Assembly: GCA_014804615.1 (NCBI GenBank)
Contig: JAAUZL010000024.1
Span: 257,491 to 321,490, forward strand
Source: Lachnospiraceae bacterium
Lineage (GTDB): Bacteria; Bacillota; Clostridia; Lachnospirales; Lachnospiraceae
DNA: 64,000 bases
Direction: 5' to 3'
This document shows positions 34,165-43,063 of the stretch, piece after piece. Below the pieces are notes generated by a model. It saw nothing but the letters and a program-made list of their open reading frames with translations. It did not search any database and had not been told where the DNA came from. The stretch's first letter is position 1, and each line of letters starts with the position of its first letter. A program made the position numbers and the translations under genes.

Positions 34165-35241
34165 TTACGGCGCCGCAATCACGGGATAGTAAGTATCCGC
34201 CGTTTTCTCTGTCTTTACATGGTACACATCATACAAATCTGTCATCTCAAGGCCGCATCCCGCCGGATCGTAGGAACCATAGAGCGCAATTCCTCTCTTT
34301 TCCACCAGTTCTTTCAACTCTTCCTCCACCTCCAGCGTAATCTGAAAGGCCTCCTCAGATTCTATGTAATTATACATCATGGGCGAATAGGGTGGCAAGT
34401 ATAAAATGACCTCCACACCCGCCTCCTGCAGATGGTCGATCAACGCGGAAAGCCGCCAGAAATGATCCTCATCTATCTCATGATAGTCTGTCATGCGGTA
34501 GACCACGTGCTCCTCCATGGCCTGCTTGGTCATCTCCTCCACTTCCTCCGCTCTCACCTCGCGAAGCTCCCGCTGATAACTGACACTGCCGTCAGAATGT
34601 TTGAGATAGCCGTCCGTCTCCCAGTCCTCCGTATAAGAAACAGAAAACCGTTTGCTTTCGGGGAGCAGGGTGACATTGTAGCGGAAATAGTCCAGCGAAA
34701 GCGTTTTGGGGATATCCCTCCCCGTATCCTTTGACGGACGCGCAAAATCCTCGCTGAACTTTCCGTCAATGATAAGTCCCATATAGTTGGCATAAGATTG
34801 CAGTTCTTTCCATTTTTCATTGTCATGGCTTGTGTTAAAAAGAAAAGGGTCCACCCCGATCACCATGGTCTCCGGCAGCTTATCCTGCTGAAACAAAATC
34901 CCCGCTACCGCCATCAAGTCATAAATCGTGGCCTCCGACAGTCCCGCATTATAAAAGGAATCCGTCTCAAACATGGTATGATCGAAGGTATACACCCTGC
35001 TGGATCCCAGAATCATTGTCTGAAACGGCTCCTCCTGACTGCTCAGACGGGCTGCCACCAGATTTCTGTCGTTATAATCGGATTCTTCGAGACCCTCAAC
35101 GTTCCTTCCCGCCGCCATCTGTGCCGCAATATCATCATAAGTGACCCGCAGCAGCGCGTAAGAGTCCACATACCAGTTCACGATCCCTATAAAAAGAAGC
35201 ACCGGCAAAAGAAAGAGCACCGGCTTGTACCATTTTTTCAT
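34165..35241 (-). CDS. Membrane-anchored SGNH-like protein (DltD/AlgJ-like)
   Basis: 358 aa: one N-terminal transmembrane helix (residues 7-25) and an extracytoplasmic domain. TMILGSSRVYTFD near residue 75 gives the SGNH block-I serine; LYDVYHV near residue 338 may provide the Asp and His. Organisation and topology match DltD and AlgJ-type partners of MBOAT proteins, which receive or transfer the acyl group outside the membrane. It is the first gene of the Dlt-like set and overlaps the DUF6020 gene by 4 bp (ATGA). The catalytic His block is less clear than the GSS motif, so a structural partner role is also possible. Confidence 0.8.
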   Translation of the reverse strand: MKKWYKPVLFLLPVLLFIGIVNWYVDSYALLRVTYDDIAAQMAAGRNVEGLEESDYNDRNLVAARLSSQEEPFQTMILGSSRVYTFDHTMFETDSFYNAGLSEATIYDLMAVAGILFQQDKLPETMVIGVDPFLFNTSHDNEKWKELQSYANYMGLIIDGKFSEDFARPSKDTGRDIPKTLSLDYFRYNVTLLPESKRFSVSYTEDWETDGYLKHSDGSVSYQRELREVRAEEVEEMTKQAMEEHVVYRMTDYHEIDEDHFWRLSALIDHLQEAGVEVILYLPPYSPMMYNYIESEEAFQITLEVEEELKELVEKRGIALYGSYDPAGCGLEMTDLYDVYHVKTEKTADTYYPVIAAP

Positions 35242-36896
35242 CCTTGTGTCCCTTCCTCCCTCTCAATCTTTTCATCTGCCCTCTCACCGAAACTGTAAGC
35301 AAGCAAAAGCGGCAGCGCAGCAAACACCCCATAGGCGTAACGAAATTCATTGTAAACAGGCGTTGCCAGTAAAAGACTTCCCAAAAGCATCAGACAGGGC
35401 ACATAGACAAGTGCATTCTGCCTGCGATACAGGGAGTACGCCAGGCCCAGCAGCAAAAGCCAGGTGTTGGCTCCCAGGCTCCACACCCGGTTATAGAGTG
35501 CCTGAAACCCCTGCAAAAATTTGCCCATGGCAAGGCTGTCATCATAGGAAAAAACTTTCCTCTCCGTCTCGATTCCAAAGGGATTGTCTACCATATAATA
35601 CTCTGTGTAAAGATACTGGTCATGGGGCGTATGCAGAGCGTAATAGCCCGCAGTCTGCCGGATCTCCGCCTCCAGATACTGCATGGGATTGCGAAGTCCT
35701 ACCCGGAACCAGAGCTTAGCGTAAGCTCCCCGGTTTTTCGCAATAACCTCCTGATCCCCATACTCCCGTATGTAATTCTTAGTCACATCAAACAGATAGG
35801 GGTTGTAATACTCTTCGATCTCCGCAAGCGGCACCACCGCCTCCAGCATCGCCACTTCCTCCTCTGTAAGACTTCCTCCTCTGACGTAAGCACACAGCAG
35901 ATGCTGGGTCGGCATGGCAAGACTCTCGATGGTATCCGGCTGTTCTACCTGCAGGCCATGTAAAATCGGACCCTGCCAGAGAAAATAGGAGCCCAGCACC
36001 ATCGCCACACTGAAAAACAGCCGCTGTCTGCCCAAATGCATCTGCTCCCGGGAAATGCCGTTCACCTTCCGACACCATATGGACATGATCAGAAAAAAAG
36101 CCGTCCCCAGAAACACAAAAATGCCATTGCTGCGCAGCAGGCAGACCGCTACTCCGGCCACATAAAATAACACCCATTGTCTTTTCCTTGCCACTTCCGC
36201 TGTACCACAACCTAAAACCGCCCACACAAAAAGCAGAAAGGCCGCCGTAAACCAGGCATCCTTCCCCATGCAGATACTCAGCATGCCGTTAACCGGAAGA
36301 AAGGCATAAAAAACTACCGCAAGGGCAAGCCACAAAATCCGAGTGCCCCTTCGGTACAAAAGATACAGATAAAGCCCAAACACCGCCGCCACAAGCGCCA
36401 TCTGAAAGAAGGTATAAAGCGCCACCGCCGCCGTGTAGGTGCCAAACAAGCCATATCCCACCGTCAAAAACACCTTCATGAGCAGTGTGTGAAAATAGGG
36501 ATGATGATTCGACCGGGCCGCAAGCCCCAGCGCCTGTTCCATCTGCCACACCGCATCGTTATTAAACCAGGTAGGAAAATACATCAGATAATAGGGCAGA
36601 TAGCACAGCAGACAGAGCAGGAAGAAAATAAGCCAGATCCACCAATGGCCTTGTCTCTCTGCTCCCTTAAAAAGACATTTCCGATTATCAAGAAAAAAAC
36701 AAAACAGAAGTAAAATACCATAGCTCGCGAGCATCCAGAGAAAAAGCCGTCCCACGTTTAACAGATTGCTGTAGGAGGCCGATTTCTGCCAGTCTCCCAG
36801 CACAATAAAAAAGGCATAGGAGAACGCAAAAGGAAGCAGGAGCAGGAGCTCCCGCCATGTGGGCCGTCTTATCCCTTTATCTCTCTGTACTTCCAT
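35238..36896 (-). CDS. DUF6020 family multispanning membrane protein
   Basis: 552 aa, about twelve transmembrane helices and an extracytoplasmic loop near residues 300-430. Characteristic blocks: YYLMYFPTWFNNDAVWQM near residue 103, NHHPYFHTLLMK near 130, a CMGKDAWFTAAFLL block near 208 and LLRSNGIFVFL near 252. The same N-D-A, HHP, KDA and LLRxNG pattern is in the protein at 56197-57885, so the two are homologues of DUF6020. Topology and the acidic loop after the first helices recall GT-C glycosyltransferases. AAGGAG lies 5 bases before the ATG. It precedes the Dlt-like set and overlaps it, suggesting action on the same glycan. The reaction is unknown. Confidence 0.85.
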   Translation of the reverse strand: MEVQRDKGIRRPTWRELLLLLPFAFSYAFFIVLGDWQKSASYSNLLNVGRLFLWMLASYGILLLFCFFLDNRKCLFKGAERQGHWWIWLIFFLLCLLCYLPYYLMYFPTWFNNDAVWQMEQALGLAARSNHHPYFHTLLMKVFLTVGYGLFGTYTAAVALYTFFQMALVAAVFGLYLYLLYRRGTRILWLALAVVFYAFLPVNGMLSICMGKDAWFTAAFLLFVWAVLGCGTAEVARKRQWVLFYVAGVAVCLLRSNGIFVFLGTAFFLIMSIWCRKVNGISREQMHLGRQRLFFSVAMVLGSYFLWQGPILHGLQVEQPDTIESLAMPTQHLLCAYVRGGSLTEEEVAMLEAVVPLAEIEEYYNPYLFDVTKNYIREYGDQEVIAKNRGAYAKLWFRVGLRNPMQYLEAEIRQTAGYYALHTPHDQYLYTEYYMVDNPFGIETERKVFSYDDSLAMGKFLQGFQALYNRVWSLGANTWLLLLGLAYSLYRRQNALVYVPCLMLLGSLLLATPVYNEFRYAYGVFAALPLLLAYSFGERADEKIEREEGTQG

Positions 36897-36908
36897 CGCG
36901 TCTCCTTT

Positions 36909-38021
36909 TTACTTTCTCTGATATTTCCCGCACAGTTCTTCGATATAATCCTGCCACTGTTCATAAATTGCCGCACCATTAGCTCTTTCGGCGATTTTTC
37001 TGGCATTTCTGCCGAGTTTCTCCGCAAATGCGGGATCCTCGATCAGCCGATTGATACCATTCTCCATAGCCTTTGCATCCTTGATGGGAATGAGGAGACC
37101 GTCCTCTTCATTCGTCATGATCGTGCGCGGACCGCCGCAGGGACAATCCGTCGCCACAATGGGGAGTCCCAGCGCCATAGCCTCCATGAGGGCATTGGGC
37201 AGTCCCTCCCAATCTGAAGAGAAGGCAAACAACGCCGCATCCGCCATATCCTGTTCCAAACTGTCGCTGGCTCCCATCAGATGTATATACTCTCCTGCAT
37301 GATTCTCCTCAATGATCCTCTCCAGAATCTCCTTCGTACCGTCCAGAGAATCGCCGCCATAAATCTTTAAATCATAGTCCGGGTGCTTCTTGTGCACCTC
37401 GAAGAACGCCTGCAGCAGCATCGGCTGGTTCTTGAAATCCACCAGCCTGCCCGACTGCACTACCGTCTTTGTCCTCGACGCAGGCTCCGGCACGCCGATA
37501 TATTTCGGATTGATCGGATTCAGAATGATCCGGGAATTGTTCTGCAGCCTCGGTGCGAAGAACTCCTTCGCGCCCTCCGTCTGAAAAACGCATCCGTCGG
37601 CACGGGGAAACAGGATCGGTATCTGTATTTTGTCCGATAACTCCTCATAGTGCCCCACCGGATCAGTACGGATGGAGATCAGTACCGGTATCTTGATGAA
37701 ATATGCAGCCATAAGCCCTCTGTAAAGCGCCCGCCTGGCAAAGGGAATCAAAATGTCCGGCTTCTCCTTTTTCAGAAAATCCCGCAGATACTTCACACGC
37801 AGATAAAACTGAATAAGACGATGCTTTTTCTCATCGCCTTCCCGCAGTCCTACATGCACACGCCTCACTCGCTCGTCCGTCTGAAATTCGTTCTCTCCGT
37901 ACCATTCCGTAGCGATCAGAACCTCATAACCATTCCCGGCAAACTGATTCGCCAGATTCGTGACAACGCGCTCCGCGCCACCCTGCTCTAAACAGTTTAA
38001 ATGAAACGCTATCTTCTTCAT
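36909..38021 (-). CDS. GT4 family glycosyltransferase
   Basis: 370 aa, GT-B fold: IAFHLNCLEQGGAERVVTNLA at the N-terminus and SGRLVDFKNQ near residue 195. The E-x7-E signature SSDWEGLPNALMEAMALG is near residue 272, followed by PIVATDCPCGGPR. It belongs to the same broad GT4 subgroup as the proteins at 24288-25394 and 38040-39152 (shared GGxEK/R and TDxxxGG blocks). Cytoplasmic, retaining, nucleotide-sugar dependent by family. The ribosome site before 38021 is weak. It is the last of three GT4 genes in a row (36.9-40.3 kb), a likely assembly line for consecutive sugars. Confidence 0.92.
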   Translation of the reverse strand: MKKIAFHLNCLEQGGAERVVTNLANQFAGNGYEVLIATEWYGENEFQTDERVRRVHVGLREGDEKKHRLIQFYLRVKYLRDFLKKEKPDILIPFARRALYRGLMAAYFIKIPVLISIRTDPVGHYEELSDKIQIPILFPRADGCVFQTEGAKEFFAPRLQNNSRIILNPINPKYIGVPEPASRTKTVVQSGRLVDFKNQPMLLQAFFEVHKKHPDYDLKIYGGDSLDGTKEILERIIEENHAGEYIHLMGASDSLEQDMADAALFAFSSDWEGLPNALMEAMALGLPIVATDCPCGGPRTIMTNEEDGLLIPIKDAKAMENGINRLIEDPAFAEKLGRNARKIAERANGAAIYEQWQDYIEELCGKYQRK

Positions 38022-38039
38022 TGAATTATACCATCTTTT

Positions 38040-39152
38040 CTATAATATTTCATCCGCCCAGCCACAGATTTTCTCCACATACGCCTCCGTCGTATAATTT
38101 CCGGCACATGCAAGCGCCATCCGGCTGTAATGCTCCATCTTCTCCGGATTTTCCAACAGAGATATGATTTCCCCGGCGAGCGCTCTCTCCTCAGCCGTAA
38201 TATGCGTCGGATCGTAATCTTCCTCCGGGCTCATATTCGGGATCAGTATTCCATAGCGGTCCTGCAATATTTCCCTCGGTCCCGTCATACAGTCGGTCGC
38301 TATCGCGGGAACACCTAGCGCCATCGCCTCCACCAGCGCATTGGGAAAGCCCTCGTAATAGGAAGTCAGTACATACAAACATGCTTTTTTCAGATAAGGG
38401 TAGGGATTTTTCTGCACTCCGGTGAAAAAGACATCACCCTCAACCCCCAGCTTCCTGGCAAGCTCCCTGTAAACCGTAAATTCCCCTTCTCCAATAATCA
38501 TCAGCTTCGTATCCGGCAGCTTTCCATGCACCAGCGCAAAGCTCTTGAACAGATGCCAGAAGCCCTTGACCACATCCTCCCGGCTCATCGAGACGATCAC
38601 GCGCCCTTCCCTCCAGGGAAGCGTTATCTCTTCCCGCTCGGACAGGATTTTTACTTGTGCCAGATCAAAGGGATTGCTCAGAATGACCGCCTTGTCACAC
38701 CGGTATTTCTCCTGTATTTCACGACAGATTGCCTCTGAGCAGCAGATCACCCGATCCGCATGCCTGCAAAACATCCGTATCTGTCTCGGATTCCCCATAT
38801 CCATATAGCTTCTGATGCCCATCCACTTCACATCTCTACATCCCGATGCGATATTGGCAAGATTCGCCGTGGGACCGAAGCTGTAGGTGATATCGATATG
38901 TTCCTTCTTCTTGATCCGCCGAAGCTTCCATCCGCGCCGCAGCACATTCAAAACCTTGCCGAGTTTGCCGGAACGAGGCGGCAGCTGAAGATCGTCCACC
39001 GGAATGCCCTCGGTATCGTATACGATGCTGCGAGAATCAAAAATTGCGATCCGAACATCAAAATGCGGCTGCAAGAGTTTTGCAGTCGCCGCGCACACCT
39101 TTTCCATTCCGCCCTGATGCAGAGCGGGCACGATCAATAAAATCTTTTTCAT
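38040..39152 (-). CDS. GT4 family glycosyltransferase
   Basis: 370 aa from the ATG at 39152, which aligns the first strand KKILLIVPALHQGGMEKV with relatives; an in-frame GTG at 39173 has no ribosome site. The C-terminal half has SMSREDVVKGFWHL near residue 195 and the E-x7-E motif TSYYEGFPNALVEAMALG near residue 270, followed by PAIATDCMTGPREIL. Close family resemblance to the GT4s on either side. Donor and linkage are unknown. It is 19 bp from the downstream GT4. Confidence 0.92.
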   Translation of the reverse strand: MKKILLIVPALHQGGMEKVCAATAKLLQPHFDVRIAIFDSRSIVYDTEGIPVDDLQLPPRSGKLGKVLNVLRRGWKLRRIKKKEHIDITYSFGPTANLANIASGCRDVKWMGIRSYMDMGNPRQIRMFCRHADRVICCSEAICREIQEKYRCDKAVILSNPFDLAQVKILSEREEITLPWREGRVIVSMSREDVVKGFWHLFKSFALVHGKLPDTKLMIIGEGEFTVYRELARKLGVEGDVFFTGVQKNPYPYLKKACLYVLTSYYEGFPNALVEAMALGVPAIATDCMTGPREILQDRYGILIPNMSPEEDYDPTHITAEERALAGEIISLLENPEKMEHYSRMALACAGNYTTEAYVEKICGWADEIL

Positions 39153-39193
39153 ACACGCCCCATACTCTCTCACGCTATTCTTCCAACCATTTT

Positions 39194-40318
39194 CTACAAT
39201 ATCCCATACCGATAAAAGTTATCATACCATACCGCCTGCCCGCTGACGTCAAATCCGGCTGCCGCAATCTGTTCATACCGGTCTTTTCTTTCATACATCT
39301 CATGTTCTAACACATACTCTGCCCATTTCTCCGGTTTCTCTTCAATACGCAGACTGTCGACTAACTCGGTAATCTTCACTTCGTTCGCTATCGTATCGGA
39401 AATCAGGCAACGCAGTCCTGCTGCCTGCGCCTCCACGACCGTACCCGGAAGCCCTTCAAAGCGGGAAGGAAATACAAAAAAGTCCATTGCCTGATAATAA
39501 TTCCACGTCTCTTTCTGATTGCCGCAGAAAATAACTTGATCTGCCACGCCGAGTGCCGATGCACGCTCCTTCATCTCCTCCATACGGCTGCCTTCCCCTA
39601 AAAGAAGCAGCACCGCGTTACTTTTACGCGAGACGATTTTTTGAAATACCGCAAGCAGATACTCATGATTTTTGGCATAATGAAATCTTCCGACATGCCC
39701 GATCACAAATTTATCTTCCAAAGAAAGCGCGCGTCTCATACGAATACGCGTCTCTTTCCGATAGATAAACTGCTTCACATCAATGGCATTCGGCACAATT
39801 TTCACTCTGCCCGCATGTGCATTCTCCGTTCCGAATACCGACTCTGCGGCGAGCATGGAGCAGGCAAACATATGATCACATTTTTTCTTGAGCGGCATTC
39901 TGAGCAGACGGGTTGCCACTCCTTTGATACCCTTATCCACTCCTGCACTTCTGGCATGAGCAATCGTCACAGAAACGCCGCACTTTTTGGCAATCGGCAG
40001 ATATAGTGCGGCCGTGCTTGTCATATGCCCGTGTACGGCCTTAAATTCATGATGATCGGCAAAAAAGACCCGAAGCGCCTTTTTATAAGCGGCAATATTA
40101 TATAATCGAAAACGGGGAACACGGTAGATCCGTCCTCCCAGCGCTTCTATCTCCTCTTCATAATATCCTTTTTCGGTTTGATGTATCAAAAAATCGAACT
40201 GAAGCTTGTCCCTGTCAATATGCCGATATAAATCCATTATGCGGCTTTCCGCCCCGCCCAGGCTGATGCCGCCAAGGACATGTAATATCCGTATCGGTTC
40301 TGTCATCGTAGCGACCAT
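39194..40318 (-). CDS. GT4 family glycosyltransferase (EpsF-like)
   Basis: 374 aa. The start ILHVLGGISLGGAESRIMDLYR is the EpsF-type GT4 N-terminus; GHVGRFHYAKNHEYL near residue 205 and the E-x7-E motif PSRFEGLPGTVVEAQAAG near residue 290 complete the family pattern. EpsF-like enzymes occur in exopolysaccharide loci of Bacillus and Lachnospiraceae. Two ATGs (40318 and 40306) are possible starts; AAAGG sits just 1 base from the first and 13 from the second. It follows a DUF2334 gene by 30 bp and begins the run of three GT4 genes. Specificity is unknown. Confidence 0.92.
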   Translation of the reverse strand: MVATMTEPIRILHVLGGISLGGAESRIMDLYRHIDRDKLQFDFLIHQTEKGYYEEEIEALGGRIYRVPRFRLYNIAAYKKALRVFFADHHEFKAVHGHMTSTAALYLPIAKKCGVSVTIAHARSAGVDKGIKGVATRLLRMPLKKKCDHMFACSMLAAESVFGTENAHAGRVKIVPNAIDVKQFIYRKETRIRMRRALSLEDKFVIGHVGRFHYAKNHEYLLAVFQKIVSRKSNAVLLLLGEGSRMEEMKERASALGVADQVIFCGNQKETWNYYQAMDFFVFPSRFEGLPGTVVEAQAAGLRCLISDTIANEVKITELVDSLRIEEKPEKWAEYVLEHEMYERKDRYEQIAAAGFDVSGQAVWYDNFYRYGIL

Positions 40319-40348
40319 ACCTTTCTCATATCCGGATTTCTCACAAAA

Positions 40349-41095
40349 CTAACTGCTTCGCGCCCTGACTAGCAAAAACTTCGCCTTTGCCAGCAGATAT
40401 TCTGAAACTCTGCCAAAAGCGCTTCTGGTAACAGGTGTTATTTTCAAATATTCCGCGTAGGAGATCATATTATCCCCATACTCCTCAAATATCTTCTCAT
40501 ACCGCTTCTTATCCGCTTCTGTGAGCGTATTTGCGTGAATGACCATCGTGGTAATTCCCTTTTTTTGTTTTAAGCTTCTGCTTAACAAAAAGGAAATCGG
40601 ATAGAAAGTAACTCCCCTGTCCGTGTAAGGAGCATTCCCGAATCCATCAGTTATTTTTGTAAATCCAAGTTCTTTTAGCGCTTTCAATGTGTTTTTATCA
40701 TAAGAATGCGCGGGCGCCATGAAAATATCTGTCTCTATTCCATGTTCCTTTAACTTGTTCTTCCCATAGTCCAGCATCTCTTTCTGCCGATCATACGGAA
40801 GCCCTGCAAATTCGGAATAATCATTCAAAGGGAAAACGCCGCCGCTTTTCGTCGTATAAACATGATAGCAGCCGTGCATGGCAAGGCAGCAGCCATGCTT
40901 TTTCAGCTCCCTCATCACTTCATAAAAATCCCGGCGAGGCTCGCCACAGCATAACTTCTCATCCCGGTTTTCCGGAACAATACCGAGCAGCGGTGTTATC
41001 CCTGCTTTCTCAAACAGCTTCTGAAAAAAGGTAAAGTTGTCCCAATTCATATCCGGCGTAATGTCATCCATTCTCACCGCTATTTTCACGCTCAT
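40349..41095 (-). CDS. DUF2334 polysaccharide-deacetylase-like protein
   Basis: 248 aa, no signal peptide. The N-terminus VKIAVRMDDITPDMNW carries the Asp pair of the deacetylase metal site; MHGCYHVYTTKSGG near residue 74 supplies the H-x-x-x-H block; MAPAHSYDKNTLKALKEL near residue 122 the following block. This order is that of DUF2334, a CE4-related family. AGGAG lies 8 bases before the ATG. It stands 13 bp from a formyltransferase-like gene, so N-deacetylation of a sugar followed by N-formylation is a plausible pair of steps, not shown. The second CE4-like protein in the window (27529-28287) belongs to a different subgroup. Confidence 0.85.
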   Translation of the reverse strand: MSVKIAVRMDDITPDMNWDNFTFFQKLFEKAGITPLLGIVPENRDEKLCCGEPRRDFYEVMRELKKHGCCLAMHGCYHVYTTKSGGVFPLNDYSEFAGLPYDRQKEMLDYGKNKLKEHGIETDIFMAPAHSYDKNTLKALKELGFTKITDGFGNAPYTDRGVTFYPISFLLSRSLKQKKGITTMVIHANTLTEADKKRYEKIFEEYGDNMISYAEYLKITPVTRSAFGRVSEYLLAKAKFLLVRARSS

Positions 41096-41108
41096 TTTAC
41101 TTTCTCCT

Positions 41109-42029
41109 CTATTCCAGCGTATCTCCGGGAGCCAGTGTCAGATCACTCTCATAGCGGTCGATCAGAAGCGATCCGTCCACCGTACGCACCACAGGCTTGC
41201 CGTCAAAGACATCGATCACCTCGCCCGGCGCATATTCCGAAAAATCGATCATCTCATCGAAAGGATGCGCCTCCCAGATCCTCACCTCCGTCTCCTGACA
41301 CAGAGCAAAGGCTCCCGGAAAGGGTGCCGCCACCCCTCGGATCAGGTTATAAATATCACGTGTTCTTTTATGAAAGTCTATTTTTCCGTCCGCTGCCGTC
41401 CGCTTCTCATACCAGGAATCAAAATCCTTAGAATCCGTCCTGATCTCAACGTGTCCGCTCTCATAAGCAGCCAAAAGCTTACGGATCAGGCGTTTTGAGC
41501 AGATCATATTCTTATACTGGGCCGTGCGGATATCATCGTGGGGCGTGATAGAGAACATTTCTGTAGCAAACACATTCGGACTGTCCGCCTTTTCATCATA
41601 GCGGAACAGATTCAGATTGAACCGGGTATCTCCCAAAATGACAGACCAGTTTAAAGGAGAACGCCCTCTCCCGAAGGGCAGATAGCCGCTGTTGCCGTGA
41701 AAACCGTAAACACCGTACTGAAAGCAGTCAAGAACGGATTTTGGCATTAGCCGCTGCCAGCCCATGGAAATCCCGATGTCAAACTCATTTTCCCGCATGA
41801 GCTTCTGCGTCTTTTCATCCGTCAGGAAATAGCTGTCCGCCTCATGCACGGGAATGCCGTATTTTTCTGTCAGGATGGACAGTCCCTTATAGCCTGATAC
41901 CTGATTTTTCTTCGTCACCTCCGGACTGATCGTGATGACCAGATCCACGGGGCAGATCTCCTCCCTGATAAAATTGATAATATTCTCGGAGGTATCCTTC
42001 ACTCCGAACACGACCACCTTATATCTCAT
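41109..42029 (-). CDS. Divergent formyltransferase-fold protein
   Basis: 306 aa from the ATG at 42029 (GGAGAGCGGGA upstream). The Rossmann N-terminus YKVVVFGVKDTSENIINFI and the block GFHGNSGYLPFGRGRSP near residue 110 resemble methionyl-tRNA and sugar formyltransferases. However, the first residue of the N-x-H pair is Gly here (GFH), while His and the LP.GRG loop remain; an Asp occurs further on (KADSPNV). The missing Asn could mean altered chemistry or a shifted catalytic residue. The C-terminal third (HPFDEMIDFSEYAPGEVID) matches the small beta domain of this family. It sits beside the epimerase and the DUF2334 gene. An amino sugar N-formylation role is plausible but less secure than for 31657-32517. 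Confidence 0.8.
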   Translation of the reverse strand: MRYKVVVFGVKDTSENIINFIREEICPVDLVITISPEVTKKNQVSGYKGLSILTEKYGIPVHEADSYFLTDEKTQKLMRENEFDIGISMGWQRLMPKSVLDCFQYGVYGFHGNSGYLPFGRGRSPLNWSVILGDTRFNLNLFRYDEKADSPNVFATEMFSITPHDDIRTAQYKNMICSKRLIRKLLAAYESGHVEIRTDSKDFDSWYEKRTAADGKIDFHKRTRDIYNLIRGVAAPFPGAFALCQETEVRIWEAHPFDEMIDFSEYAPGEVIDVFDGKPVVRTVDGSLLIDRYESDLTLAPGDTLE

Positions 42030-42085
42030 TGATTCCCGCTCTCCGACTCTGTTTTTCACATTTCCGTATCTTTATCAGTATTCTC

Positions 42086-43063
42086 TTATTTGAGGTACTC
42101 TCTGTACCAGTCGATGGCAAGGGTGATTCCCTTCTCAAAATCGTACTCCGGATCGTATCCCAAAAGCGATCTCGCCTTGCTGATATCCGCATTGGAATCC
42201 CGCACATCACCCGCTCTCGGCGGCCCGAAATTGGGCTCCACCTCCACGCCCAGCGCCTTACAGAGATTCTCATACACGTCGATCAAGTAGAGCCGTCCGC
42301 CCGCACCGATATTGAAAGCCTCTCCCGCCGCCGCAGAGTCCGCCTTGCAGGCGCGCAGATTCGCCTCGATCACATTGTCGATGTAGGTAAAATCTCTGGA
42401 CTGTCTGCCGTCACCGTTGATGGTGGGCGTCTCCCCGTGCAGAAGCTGCTTTAAAAACTTCGGGATCACCGCCGCGTACATACCGTTCGGATCCTGTCTG
42501 CGGCCGAACACATTAAAGTAACGGAGCCCATATGTGTCAAGCCCGTACAGCTGCTTGTAAAGCCGCCCGTACTCCTCGTCCGTTTTCTTTGTCAGGGCGT
42601 AGGGAGAGAGCACCTTACCCTCCTGTCCTTCTTTCTTCGGCAGGATCGTGGAATCTCCGTAAACAGAAGAGCTGGAAGCGTAGACAAACTTTTTAACGCT
42701 ATTTACCCGCGCCGCCTCCATCATGTTGATCGTCCCGCGAATGTTGATCTCCTCGTAGAGAAGCGGCATCTCGATACTTCTGGGCACGCTGCCCCAGGCC
42801 GCCTGATTGAGCACATAATCTACACCCTTACAGGCCTCCATGCAGGTATCCAGATCCCGGATATCTCCCTTGATAAAGGTAAACCTGTCGTTCTTCTCCA
42901 GAGGCTCGATATTCTCGTACTTTCCGGTGGACAGATCGTCCAGACACCGCACGGTATAGCCCATGCCGACCAGCGCCTCACAGAGATTTGAGCCGATAAA
43001 ACCCGCTCCTCCTGTCACCAAAAAAATGCTGTCCTTGTCAAATGTGATCTCCTGATAGCCCAT
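42086..43063 (-). CDS. UDP-GlcNAc(A) 4-epimerase, WbpP/TviC-type SDR
   Basis: 325 aa, extended short-chain dehydrogenase. VTGGAGFIGSNLCEAL near residue 17 binds NAD; SSSVYGD and the Y-x-x-x-K in SPYALTKK (near residue 152) form the catalytic site. The substrate loop AAWGSVPRSIEMPLL near residue 88 is the WbpP/TviC type, accepting N-acetylated UDP-sugars. With the dehydrogenase encoded two genes upstream (44393-45709) it would interconvert UDP-GlcNAcA and UDP-GalNAcA, or UDP-GlcNAc and UDP-GalNAc. It overlaps the membrane-protein gene by 26 bp, with GAGG 5 bases before the ATG. The exact substrate depends on the pathway order, which sequence cannot tell. Confidence 0.92.
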   Translation of the reverse strand: MGYQEITFDKDSIFLVTGGAGFIGSNLCEALVGMGYTVRCLDDLSTGKYENIEPLEKNDRFTFIKGDIRDLDTCMEACKGVDYVLNQAAWGSVPRSIEMPLLYEEINIRGTINMMEAARVNSVKKFVYASSSSVYGDSTILPKKEGQEGKVLSPYALTKKTDEEYGRLYKQLYGLDTYGLRYFNVFGRRQDPNGMYAAVIPKFLKQLLHGETPTINGDGRQSRDFTYIDNVIEANLRACKADSAAAGEAFNIGAGGRLYLIDVYENLCKALGVEVEPNFGPPRAGDVRDSNADISKARSLLGYDPEYDFEKGITLAIDWYREYLK

